Part shown: positions 8,663 through 15,147 of the stretch, one piece after another | How the letters are laid out: the number at the start of each line of letters is the position of its first letter | How positions within the stretch are numbered: the stretch's first letter is position 1 | Origin: JASJHI01 sp033791105 | GTDB taxonomy: Bacteria > Actinomycetota > Acidimicrobiia > Acidimicrobiales > Ilumatobacteraceae | Length of the DNA: 19,311 nucleotides | Direction of reading: 5' to 3' | Assembly (NCBI GenBank): GCA_033791105.1 | Contig: JASJHI010000403.1 | Span: 1-19,311 of the forward strand | Notes under the pieces: generated by a model | What the model saw: only the letters and a program-made list of their open reading frames with translations | Databases searched by the model: none | Told to the model about the DNA's origin: nothing | Position numbers and translations under genes: made by a program

Positions 8663-8717
8663 CCACGTTGGCTCGATACCGGGTCCAATCGAGATGTCAG
8701 GAACAAACACCGCACGG

Positions 8718-8724
8718 AAGGAGG
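8718..8724 (+). promoter_or_regulatory. strong Shine-Dalgarno fixing the mini-Hsp20 start
   Basis: AAGGAGG lies 5 bp before the ATG at 8730. It decides that start over the in-frame ATG at 8694, which has no comparable site, and shows that this truncated frame still carries an excellent translation signal. Confidence 0.7.
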
Positions 8725-8729
8725 CTGCG

Positions 8730-8888
8730 ATGAGCAAGACGGCCGCAAAGGTGTCGACGCTGGAGTCGGAGGTCGTTCGGGCCGAGATTCCCGGCGTTGA
8801 TCCTGACGACCATGTCGCGATCACCGTCGATGATGGTCGTCTCACCATTTCGGCAGAGCGCGAGCAGCGATCCGAGCACAAGGACTGA
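8730..8888 (+). pseudogene. miniature / truncated Hsp20 (alpha-crystallin) fragment
   Basis: A 52-aa frame holding only the first part of an alpha-crystallin domain: SEVVRAEIPGVDPDDHVAITVDDGRLTISAERE matches beta-strands 2 to 5 of bacterial small heat-shock proteins. Normal members have about 140-150 residues. Here the usual ~35-residue N-terminal arm is reduced to about a dozen residues, and everything after the DGRLTISAERE strand (the R.F.LP segment and the A.xxGVL.v end) is missing: the frame stops at SEHKD. It therefore cannot form the standard dimer or oligomer. It keeps a strong AAGGAGG site. Its last Lys-Asp codons contain the AAGGA (8880-8884) likely used by the next gene, whose GTG lies 2 bp after the stop. 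Either a decayed gene kept for translational coupling or a reduced peptide; I favour decay. Confidence 0.65.
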
Positions 8889-8890
8889 CC

Positions 8891-10750
8891 GTGACGGCCT
8901 CGATCGACCGCGACGTCCCGAGCCCGCAGCTGGCGGACTATGCCTCCGCCTGTCGCTCGTTCGACTGGGACGGCGCATGGGAATACCTCGGCGACACCAG
9001 TCACCCGCCTCGCGGGGTGAACATCGCGGATGTTGCGGTCGATCGACACGTCCGGGCCGGCCGCGGCGACGCCGTCGCCATGCGGTGGCTCGGTCGGGAC
9101 GATGCGCACGTCGCTTCGCCGGTGGAGGTCACCTACGAGGCGCTCGCGTTGCGAACCAACCGGTTTGCGAGTGCGCTCCAGCGGCGCGGGTTCGAGCCGG
9201 GAGGCGGGCTCGCCACACTGACCGGTCGGGTGCCCGAGCTGTACGTCGCGGCGCTCGGCGCGCTCAAAGCGCAGATGGTGTTCACACCCCTGTTTTCGGC
9301 GTTCGGCCCGGACCCGATCGCGCAGCGCGTCGAGCTTGGCCGCATCACGGTGCTGGTCACCAACGCACTGCAGTTCCGGCGCAAGATCGCCGGAATGCTC
9401 AATCGGCTGCCGACGGTCGAACTCATCGTCATCACCGATGCGACCGAGCACGAGGTCGGTCGAATGACCGGTACCACCTCCGACACCGGCACCGATCCGG
9501 ACGGACCCGAGGTGGTGGCATTCGGCGTCCTCATCGGTGAGGGCACTGACCGCTTCGACATCCCAGCCACCGATGTCGATACCCCAGCCCTGCTGCACTT
9601 CACGAGCGGAACGACGGGCACCCCCAAGGGCGCTGTGCACGTGCACGGCGCGGTCGTCGCACACGCCGTCACGGGCCGAATGGTCCTCGACATGCACCCC
9701 GGAGACGTGTACTGGTGTACGGCCGATCCCGGCTGGGTGACCGGCACCTCGTACGGCATCATCGCACCGCTCGCCAACGGCGTCACGACCGTGGTCGACG
9801 AAGCAGAGTTCGATGCCGAACGCTGGTATCGCATCCTCGAACGGCTCGAGGTGAACGTGTGGTACACGGCACCGACCGCGATCCGCATGCTGCAACGCCG
9901 CGGCATCGACCTCGTGCGGCGATTCGATCTGAGCGCGCTGCGTCTCGTCGCCAGCGTCGGTGAGCCACTCGATGCCGAATCGGTCGTGTGGTGTGGCGAC
10001 GCGTTCGGGGTGCCGGTGCTCGATACGTGGTGGCAGACCGAAACCGGAGCGATCATGATCGCCAACTTCCGGTCGCACCCGGTGCGGCCGGGATCGATGG
10101 GTGTCCCGATCCCAGGGATCGAGGTGGCGCTACTCACCCGCACGGCCGATGGCGAACTCGTGCTCGACGAGGGGCAACCGGTGTTCGTCGAGACGCCGGG
10201 CACCAGCGGCGAATTGGCGCTGCGCGCCGGATGGCCGTCGATGTTTCGCCAGTATCTCGATCGTCCCGGTCGGTACGCCGCGGCGTTTGTCGACGGGTGG
10301 TATCGCACCGGCGACGTCGCCCGCCGCGACGAGGTCGGCTACTACTGGTTCGTCGCCCGCGGCGACGATGTGATCAAGACCGCCGGCCATCTCGTCGGCC
10401 CGTTCGAGGTCGAATCGGCGCTCAACGAACACGCCGCGATCGTGGAGTCGGGCGTCATCGGGGTACCCGACGAGATCGCTGGCGCGGTGGTCAAGGCCTT
10501 CGTGGTGCTTCACGAAGGGTTCGAGCCGTCCGACGCGCTGCGACAGGACCTGCTCGGACACGCCCGTCGCAAGCTCGGGCCGGCGGTCGCGCCGCGCGGG
10601 ATCGAGTTCGCCGACGCGCTCCCACACACCCGCAGCGGCAAGATCATGCGCCGTGTCCTCAGCGCCCGCGAACTGGGCGGCGACGTGGGAGACATCTCGA
10701 CCCTCGAACCGACGCCGAGCAGTGACCGCCCCGTCGGCCAACAGCCGTGA
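8891..10750 (+). CDS. AMP-forming acyl-CoA synthetase (acetyl-CoA synthetase-like)
   Basis: An ANL-superfamily ligase of 619 aa activating a carboxylic acid with ATP and loading it onto CoA. It has the AcsA-type N-terminus (DYASACRSFDWD, then a V.IADVAVDRHV segment), P-loop HFTSGTTGTPKGAVHVHGA (from Thr238), DPGWVTGTSYGI, the WWQTETGAIMIANF motif, the YRTGDVARRDEVGYYWFVARGDDVIKTAGHLVGPFEVESAL hinge region, and the catalytic lysine Lys584 in TRSGKIMRR. The WWQTETG tryptophan, which closes the acyl pocket in acetyl-CoA synthetases, is present, so a short acid such as acetate or propionate is likely. Start GTG at 8891, with AAGGA 6 bp upstream inside the end of the Hsp20 fragment. Its stop is 38 bp before the pdhA ATG. 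With PDH downstream, both routes would supply acetyl-CoA. Confidence 0.9.
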   Translation: MTASIDRDVPSPQLADYASACRSFDWDGAWEYLGDTSHPPRGVNIADVAVDRHVRAGRGDAVAMRWLGRDDAHVASPVEVTYEALALRTNRFASALQRRGFEPGGGLATLTGRVPELYVAALGALKAQMVFTPLFSAFGPDPIAQRVELGRITVLVTNALQFRRKIAGMLNRLPTVELIVITDATEHEVGRMTGTTSDTGTDPDGPEVVAFGVLIGEGTDRFDIPATDVDTPALLHFTSGTTGTPKGAVHVHGAVVAHAVTGRMVLDMHPGDVYWCTADPGWVTGTSYGIIAPLANGVTTVVDEAEFDAERWYRILERLEVNVWYTAPTAIRMLQRRGIDLVRRFDLSALRLVASVGEPLDAESVVWCGDAFGVPVLDTWWQTETGAIMIANFRSHPVRPGSMGVPIPGIEVALLTRTADGELVLDEGQPVFVETPGTSGELALRAGWPSMFRQYLDRPGRYAAAFVDGWYRTGDVARRDEVGYYWFVARGDDVIKTAGHLVGPFEVESALNEHAAIVESGVIGVPDEIAGAVVKAFVVLHEGFEPSDALRQDLLGHARRKLGPAVAPRGIEFADALPHTRSGKIMRRVLSARELGGDVGDISTLEPTPSSDRPVGQQP

Positions 10751-10762
10751 CGAGCCATCGAA

Positions 10763-10790
10763 GGGAAACATCACATGGGAAACATCACAT
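10763..10790 (+). repeat. 14-bp perfect tandem duplication across the pdhA ribosome site and start
   Basis: The unit GGGAAACATCACAT occurs twice with no gap (10763-10776 and 10777-10790). Each copy carries a GGGA ribosome-site-like stretch and the first two bases of an ATG, completed by the G that follows. The first copy thus makes an ATG at 10775 that opens a five-codon frame (M-G-N-I-T) stopping with TGA at 10790-10792, overlapping the real pdhA ATG at 10789 as ATGA. Confidence 0.85.
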
Positions 10791-11769
10791 GAGCGACAAT
10801 CTCACCGTCGAGCAGCGTTTGCTCGCCGACATGATCCGCGTGCGGGTGTTCGAAGAGCGGTGCGCCGAGTTGTACGGCGAGTCGCGCATCCGCGGCTTTC
10901 TCCATCTGTACATCGGCGAGGAGGCGGTGGCCGCTGGGGTCATGAGCTGCCTCGGACCCGATGATGCGGTGCTCGCCACCTACCGCGAACACGGCCACGC
11001 CCTGTTGCGCGGGGTCCCGGCCGGTTCCATCATGGCCGAGATGTTCGGGCGGGTCACCGGCTGTTCGGGAGGCCGTGGCGGCTCGATGCACTTGTTCGAC
11101 GCCGAGCGCCGCTTCTACGGTGGCAACGCGATCGTCGGCGGTCACCTGCCGGTGGCGGTGGGCCTCGCCCTCGCCGACCAAGCCCTCGACCGAGATGCCG
11201 TGACCGCCTGCTTCTTCGGCGAGGGCGCTATGGCCGAGGGCGAGTTCCACGAGGCGCTGAACCTCGCTGCGCTGTGGGACGCACCGGTCCTGTTCTGCTG
11301 CGAGAACAATCTCTATGCGATGGGTACGTCGCTCGAATCGAGCCAATCCCAGGTCAACCTCGCGGTCAAGGCGGCGAGCTATTCGGTTCCGGCGTGGCAG
11401 GTCGACGGGATGAACGTGCTCGATGTGCGGCGCTCGACCGAACGTGCCGTCACCGCGATCCGCGCCGGAGCGGGGCCGATCTTCATCGAGTTCCAGACCT
11501 ATCGGTTCCGCGCCCACTCGATGTTCGACCCCGACCTGTACCGCGACCCCGACGAGATCAAGACCTGGAAGGCCCGCGACCCGATCCTCGTCTGTGAACG
11601 CCATCTTCGAGAGGCCGGCGCGGTGAGCGAACAAGAGGTCGCGGAGATGTGGACGCGGGCACGAGCCGAGACCGAGGAAGCGGTCGCCGAAGCCGAACAG
11701 GGCGCGCTCGAGCCGGAGTCATCGCTGCTCGAGCACGTGCTGGCTGAGAAGGAGACGATGTGGTCATGA
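10789..11769 (+). CDS. pdhA: pyruvate dehydrogenase E1 component, alpha subunit
   Basis: Thiamine-diphosphate-dependent decarboxylase subunit of 326 aa that, with E1 beta, decarboxylates pyruvate and transfers acetyl to the lipoyl group of E2. Visible: LHLYIGEEAVAAGVMSCL, the TYREHGHALLRGV segment, GRGGSMHLFD, FYGGNAIVGGHLPVAVGLALA, and the ThDP/Mg2+ motif GEGAMAEGEFHEALNLAALWDAPVLFCCENN (from Gly144; the usual GDG is GEG here), then the loop YRFRAHSMFDPDLYRDPDEI. The GRGGSMHLFD...YGGNAIVGG pattern fits PDH-type E1 alpha; acetoin dehydrogenase E1 is the close alternative. The frame extends upstream to a GTG at 10747 overlapping the ligase stop, but the ATG at 10789 starts the recognisable protein (MSDNLTVEQRLLADMIRVR). 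Its stop overlaps the E1 beta start. Confidence 0.92.
   Translation: MSDNLTVEQRLLADMIRVRVFEERCAELYGESRIRGFLHLYIGEEAVAAGVMSCLGPDDAVLATYREHGHALLRGVPAGSIMAEMFGRVTGCSGGRGGSMHLFDAERRFYGGNAIVGGHLPVAVGLALADQALDRDAVTACFFGEGAMAEGEFHEALNLAALWDAPVLFCCENNLYAMGTSLESSQSQVNLAVKAASYSVPAWQVDGMNVLDVRRSTERAVTAIRAGAGPIFIEFQTYRFRAHSMFDPDLYRDPDEIKTWKARDPILVCERHLREAGAVSEQEVAEMWTRARAETEEAVAEAEQGALEPESSLLEHVLAEKETMWS
11749..11754 (+). promoter_or_regulatory. ribosome site for E1 beta inside pdhA
   Basis: AAGGAG lies within the last codons of pdhA. It is 5 bp before the GTG at 11760 and 11 bp before the ATG at 11766, so the GTG has the better spacing although the ATG gives the typical ATGA overlap with the pdhA stop. 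Confidence 0.55.
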
Positions 11770-12824
11770 CCGCCACCACGCCCGATCACGACACGATCGA
11801 CCGCCAGCACGAGGACCACACCGACGGCGCCGACACCGATGAGACCCTCAAGACGTACCGCGATGCGATGCGCGACGCGATCCGCGAGGCGCTGGCCGGG
11901 GACGACCGGGTCATCGTGCTCGGGGAGGACGTCGCCGACTACGGCGGCACCTACGCGGTGACCAAGGGTCTCCACACCGAGTTCGGCCGACATCGGGTGC
12001 GCAACACACCGCTGTCGGAATCGGGATTCGTGGGTGCCGGGATCGGAGCCGCCCTCGGTGGCCTGCGGCCGATCATCGAGATCATGACCGTGAACTTCAG
12101 CCTGCTGGCGCTCGATCAGATCGTCAACACCGCGGCGACCCTGCTGCACATGTCCGGCGGCCAACTCAACGTGCCGATCGTGATCCGGATGACCACCGGC
12201 GCCGGCCGGCAGCTCGCTGCGCAACACTCCCACAGCCTCGAGGGTTGGTATGCCCACGTCCCAGGTCTCAAGGTCGTGGCACCGGCGACAGCGGAGGATG
12301 CGCGGTGGATGTTGCCGACAGCGCTCGACGATCCAAACCCGGTCGTCATCTTCGAGCACGCCGGGCTGTACAACGAGCGCGGCCTCGTCGACCCCAAGCG
12401 GGGACCGGTCGATCTGGAACGGGCCGTCGTTCGCCGGGCCGGCGACGAGCTCACACTGGTGGCCTGGGCCGGGATGGTCCCGAAGGCGCTGGCGGCAGCC
12501 GAGCAACTGGCCACCCACGACGTGTCGGTCGAGGTGATCGATCTTCGTTCGCTGCGCCCGCTCGACATCGAGACCCTGGCCACCTCGCTGACGCACACGC
12601 ATCGAGCGATGGTCGTCGAGGAGGGATGGCGCACCGGCGGGCTCGGTGCGGAGATCGCCGCACAGCTCACCGAGCACTGCTTCTGGTCGCTCGACGCGCC
12701 GATCGCCCGCCTCGCCGGGGCAGAGGTTCCAATCCCCTACGCCAAGCAACTCGAACGCGCTGCCATTCCGCAGATCGGCGACATCGTCGAGACGGCGCGC
12801 ACACTCGTCGGAGCCGCCTCGTGA
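11760..12824 (+). CDS. pdhB: pyruvate dehydrogenase E1 component, beta subunit
   Basis: The 354-aa partner of E1 alpha. Recognisable from about residue 31: KTYRDAMRDAIREALAGDDRVIVLGEDVADYGGTYAVTKGL, the ThDP-activating glutamate region RNTPLSESGFVGAGIGAALGGLRPIIEIMTVNF, QIVNTAATLLHMSGGQLNVPIVIRM, and the C-terminal transketolase domain (EVIDLRSLRPLDIETL, MVVEEGWRTGGLGAEIAA, IPYAKQLERAAIPQ). The first ~28 residues are an Asp/His/Thr-rich extension (DHDTIDRQHEDHTDGADTDE) not usual for the family and probably disordered. Start either GTG 11760 (better ribosome-site spacing) or ATG 11766 (4-bp overlap with pdhA). The stop overlaps the E2 GTG (GTGA, 12821-12824). All signs are of a coupled, stoichiometric E1 alpha-beta-E2 set. 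Confidence 0.93.
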   Translation: MVMTATTPDHDTIDRQHEDHTDGADTDETLKTYRDAMRDAIREALAGDDRVIVLGEDVADYGGTYAVTKGLHTEFGRHRVRNTPLSESGFVGAGIGAALGGLRPIIEIMTVNFSLLALDQIVNTAATLLHMSGGQLNVPIVIRMTTGAGRQLAAQHSHSLEGWYAHVPGLKVVAPATAEDARWMLPTALDDPNPVVIFEHAGLYNERGLVDPKRGPVDLERAVVRRAGDELTLVAWAGMVPKALAAAEQLATHDVSVEVIDLRSLRPLDIETLATSLTHTHRAMVVEEGWRTGGLGAEIAAQLTEHCFWSLDAPIARLAGAEVPIPYAKQLERAAIPQIGDIVETARTLVGAAS

Positions 12825-14068
12825 CCGAGGGGGCCGGGCCCGCGGTGGTCGAATTCGACTTCGACCTGCCGTCGCTCGGCGCCGACATGGAATCGGGGCG
12901 CGTCACCGAGTGGTTGGTCGGAGTGGGCGATTCGGTGGCGAGGGGTCAGGTGGTCGCCCGCGTGGAGACGGAGAAGTCGGACCTCGACATCGAGATCTGG
13001 CGCGACGGCGTCGTCGAGGAGCTCCTCGTCCCGATCGGCCGCGAGCTCGATGTCGGCACACCGGTCATCCGGCTCAGAGGTCGCGAACTCGAGGGTGCTC
13101 CTCCCGCGGCGTCGGCCGACGATCCCGTGCAGACGCCAGACCCGACAGATGCGGTCGACGTCCCCCCAACCGCTCCGCCCATCAGCGCCCCCGCCGAGAC
13201 CGGCAACGGCAGAGATCGACCCCGTGCGTCACCATTGGCGCGCCGCCTCGCCGCCGAGGGACACATCGACTTGGCGGCGGTCCGCGGGAGTGGACCGTCT
13301 GGGGCGATCGTCGCCGCGGACATCGACCCGATCGCACACCGACAGCTCGATGACCACCCGGTGCCGGCCGGCGACGCCACGATCGACCGCGTCGACCGCT
13401 CGACACAGATGCGCCGCAAGATCGCCGACCGCATGTCGCGGGCCAACCGTGAAATCCCCCACTACTTCCTGCAGCGCGACATCGACGTCACCCCGCTCCA
13501 CGAGTGGCTGACCGAACGAAACGCGCGAGCGAACGTCGCAGATCGCATCCTGCCCGCCGCCGCCTACGTGAGCGCTGTCGCCCGCGCCGCTGCACGGCAC
13601 CCCGAGATGAACGGGTTCTGGCTCGACGACCATTTCGAGCCGAGCCCGAGCGCGAACGTGGCGATGGCCATCTCGTTGCGCTCGGGGGGCCTGGTGACAC
13701 CGCAGGTCGCCGAGGCCGACCAACGTTCGATCGACGACATCATGGCGACAATCCGCGAGATGGTCGCCGCCGCGCGGACCGGATCGCTGCGCGCCTCGTG
13801 GATGTCCGGTGGCAGCATCACCGTGACGAGTCTCGGCGACACGGGGGCCGACCTGGTCTACGGGCTGATCTCACCACCACAAGTCGCATTGGTCGGGTTC
13901 GGACGAACCAGCCAGCGGCCCTGGGTTGTCGACGACCGGATCGAGCCCCGGCCGCTCGTCACCGCCACGCTGTCCGCCGACCATCGAGCCACCGACGGAA
14001 CGACCGGAAGCAGATTCCTCGCGGAGATCGCCGACACCCTCAGCCAACCCGAGCGGCTGGCGACGTGA
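12821..14068 (+). CDS. pdhC: dihydrolipoamide acetyltransferase (E2)
   Basis: E2 core of the 2-oxoacid dehydrogenase complex, 415 aa: takes the acetyl group from E1 on its lipoyl arm and transfers it to CoA. Domains: one N-terminal lipoyl domain (about 8-86) with the lipoylation site VETEKSDLDIE (Lys52; TEK instead of the more usual TDK); an Ala/Pro-rich linker; a peripheral-subunit-binding domain (about 131-165: RASPLARRLAAEGHIDLAAVRGSGPSGAIVAADI); and the catalytic domain with MRRKIADRMSRANREIPHYFL and the HRxxDG active site HRATDG (His388, Asp392). Subunit-binding domains dock E1 and E3, but no E3 gene lies in this window. The same frame is open far upstream (to 12245), but that part overlaps E1 beta and is not coding. 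Start GTG at 12821; the stop overlaps the next gene's GTG at 14065. Confidence 0.92.
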   Translation: MTEGAGPAVVEFDFDLPSLGADMESGRVTEWLVGVGDSVARGQVVARVETEKSDLDIEIWRDGVVEELLVPIGRELDVGTPVIRLRGRELEGAPPAASADDPVQTPDPTDAVDVPPTAPPISAPAETGNGRDRPRASPLARRLAAEGHIDLAAVRGSGPSGAIVAADIDPIAHRQLDDHPVPAGDATIDRVDRSTQMRRKIADRMSRANREIPHYFLQRDIDVTPLHEWLTERNARANVADRILPAAAYVSAVARAAARHPEMNGFWLDDHFEPSPSANVAMAISLRSGGLVTPQVAEADQRSIDDIMATIREMVAAARTGSLRASWMSGGSITVTSLGDTGADLVYGLISPPQVALVGFGRTSQRPWVVDDRIEPRPLVTATLSADHRATDGTTGSRFLAEIADTLSQPERLAT

Positions 14069-14717
14069 TCGACGGGCTCAGCTCAGTCACCCTCGAGTTC
14101 CTCGGCGCCACAGGCACCGTCACCGGAAGCCGATTCCTTGTTCGGTCGCCCACTGCCACCGTCCTCGTCGACGCCGGCCTGTTCCAAGGCCGCAAGGTCG
14201 ACCGCCTCAAGAACTGGGATCCATTCCCGGTGCCACCGTCGAGCATCGACGCCATCGTGCTGACGCACGCCCACATCGATCACAGCGGCTGGCTGCCCGT
14301 ACCGGTCCGAGACGGCTTCGCTGGTTCCATCATCAGCACCTCGGCCACGCGTGAACTCTGCGCCGCGTGCTACACCATCTCGCCCGCCTCGCCCCCGACC
14401 CGCTCAACACGATCGTGCTCTGCGGTTTTCAGGCGGCGGGTACTCGCGGACGAGATCTCGCCGAAGGTGCCGATGCGATCAAGGTGCATGGACGTTACGT
14501 TCCGCTCGGCGCCGACGTGTTGATGATCGAGTCGATGTCGGTGCACGCCGATGTCGACGGGTTGAGCGAGTGGGTCGAGCGGCTCCCTCGGCCACCGACC
14601 ACCGTCTTCGTGGTCCACGGCGAACAAGATCAGAGCAGGTCGCTGGCGCGGACGCTTCACGAACGAACCGGCATCACCGCCGTCGTGCGCCGCCCCTTCG
14701 AGCGCGTGCTCGTATGA
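14065..14717 (+). pseudogene. broken MBL-fold / beta-CASP RNA-nuclease-type gene (internal deletion plus frame change)
   Basis: The remnant of an MBL-fold hydrolase with a beta-CASP and RNA-specificity (RMMBL) domain. The first ~100 codons (from GTG 14065) read as the family's N-terminus: LEFLGATGTVTGSRFLV, VLVDAGLFQGRK, and the zinc motif THAHIDHSG. Near 14358-14367 the similarity switches to a different frame, which continues as the family's C-terminus: VLHHLARLAPDPLNTIVLCGFQAAGTRGRDL, VKVHG-like IKVHGRYVPLGADV, SVHADVDGLSEW, and FVVHGEQDQSRSLA, ending with TGA at 14715-14717. The middle ~230 residues (rest of the MBL domain and most of the beta-CASP domain) are missing compared with relatives of about 450 aa. 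The upstream frame alone runs on to a stop near 14523. The GTGA overlap with E2 shows that it was an operon member. Sequencing or assembly error cannot be excluded, but one indel would not explain the missing middle. Confidence 0.85.
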
Positions 14718-14739
14718 ATTTGTCCCTTTGGACAGTGAT

Positions 14740-14744
14740 AGGAG
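14740..14744 (+). promoter_or_regulatory. Shine-Dalgarno for the ACP gene
   Basis: AGGAG lies 7 bp before the ATG at 14752. It supports this start over the in-frame TTG at 14728. Confidence 0.65.
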
Positions 14745-14751
14745 ATCGAAC

Positions 14752-15039
14752 ATGAGCGACGATTCCAACCGTCCGGCCGACGACCTCGCGGCCGCCTCCG
14801 TGGCGGCCATCGTCCACGACGCGATTTGTGCGGTGGCCCCCGAAGTCGATGCAGAACTCGCCGACCTCGACCGGCAGAGCGACCTCTGGTCGTCGCTGCA
14901 ACTCGACTCGATGGACCACCTCGCGGTGATGACGAAACTGACCGAAGTCACCGGCCGCGAGATCCCCGAAAGCGACTATCCGTTCCTGTTGTCGCTCGAT
15001 GCGATCGAGCGCTATCTGTCGGAGTCTCCGTCGGGGTAG
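14752..15039 (+). CDS. acyl carrier protein
   Basis: A 95-aa acidic helical protein of the phosphopantetheine-attachment family. The helix-II motif LQLDSMDHLAVMTKLTE carries the acceptor Ser53 (DSMD, equivalent to DSLD of AcpP). Helix I is VAAIVHDAICAVAPEV, and the C-terminal part (GREIPESDYPFLLSLDAIERYL) matches the helix III/IV region. It is longer than AcpP (about 77) through an N-terminal tail of about 13 residues. No ketosynthase or other fatty-acid synthase gene is nearby, so this is probably a specialised carrier rather than the housekeeping one. It is the last gene of the operon, 34 bp after the broken MBL gene. Its acyl partner could be the upstream AMP-forming ligase or the PDH-derived acetyl group; this is inference. 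Confidence 0.88.
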   Translation: MSDDSNRPADDLAAASVAAIVHDAICAVAPEVDAELADLDRQSDLWSSLQLDSMDHLAVMTKLTEVTGREIPESDYPFLLSLDAIERYLSESPSG

Positions 15040-15147
15040 CCGCTCTCGATCGAGCCGCCGACCGGCCCAAAGAGTTCTGCCACGGCGTCGCCGCCGGAGG
15101 CGACTGCATCCGTCATGCTGCTTTGTGTCGACAGCCCGGGCCCAGCG

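Noticed and set aside
8661..8673. AGCCA-CGT-TGGCT hairpin at the end of the ATPase gene as a terminator
   Set aside because: The stem is only 5 bp with a 3-base loop and no T-run, overlapping the stop codon; too weak to call against an operon reading.
8051..10078. A 675-codon open frame on the minus strand across the ATPase, Hsp20 and ligase genes
   Set aside because: It is antisense to three genes with clear family motifs, its translation is rich in Arg, Asp and His with no recognisable domain, and long antisense frames are expected at this GC content.
12245..12820. Upstream extension of the E2 reading frame
   Set aside because: It lies entirely inside E1 beta in another frame and is Arg/Gly-rich; the lipoyl domain begins right after the GTG at 12821, which also forms the usual overlap with the E1 beta stop.
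14340..14380. Programmed ribosomal frameshift in the MBL gene
   Set aside because: No slippery heptamer is visible, and the central part of the protein is absent, so a shift alone would not restore an enzyme.
15045..15054. CTCGATCGAG palindrome after the ACP gene as a terminator
   Set aside because: A 10-bp self-complementary site has no loop to form a hairpin, and such CGATCG-type palindromes are common in this GC-rich sequence.
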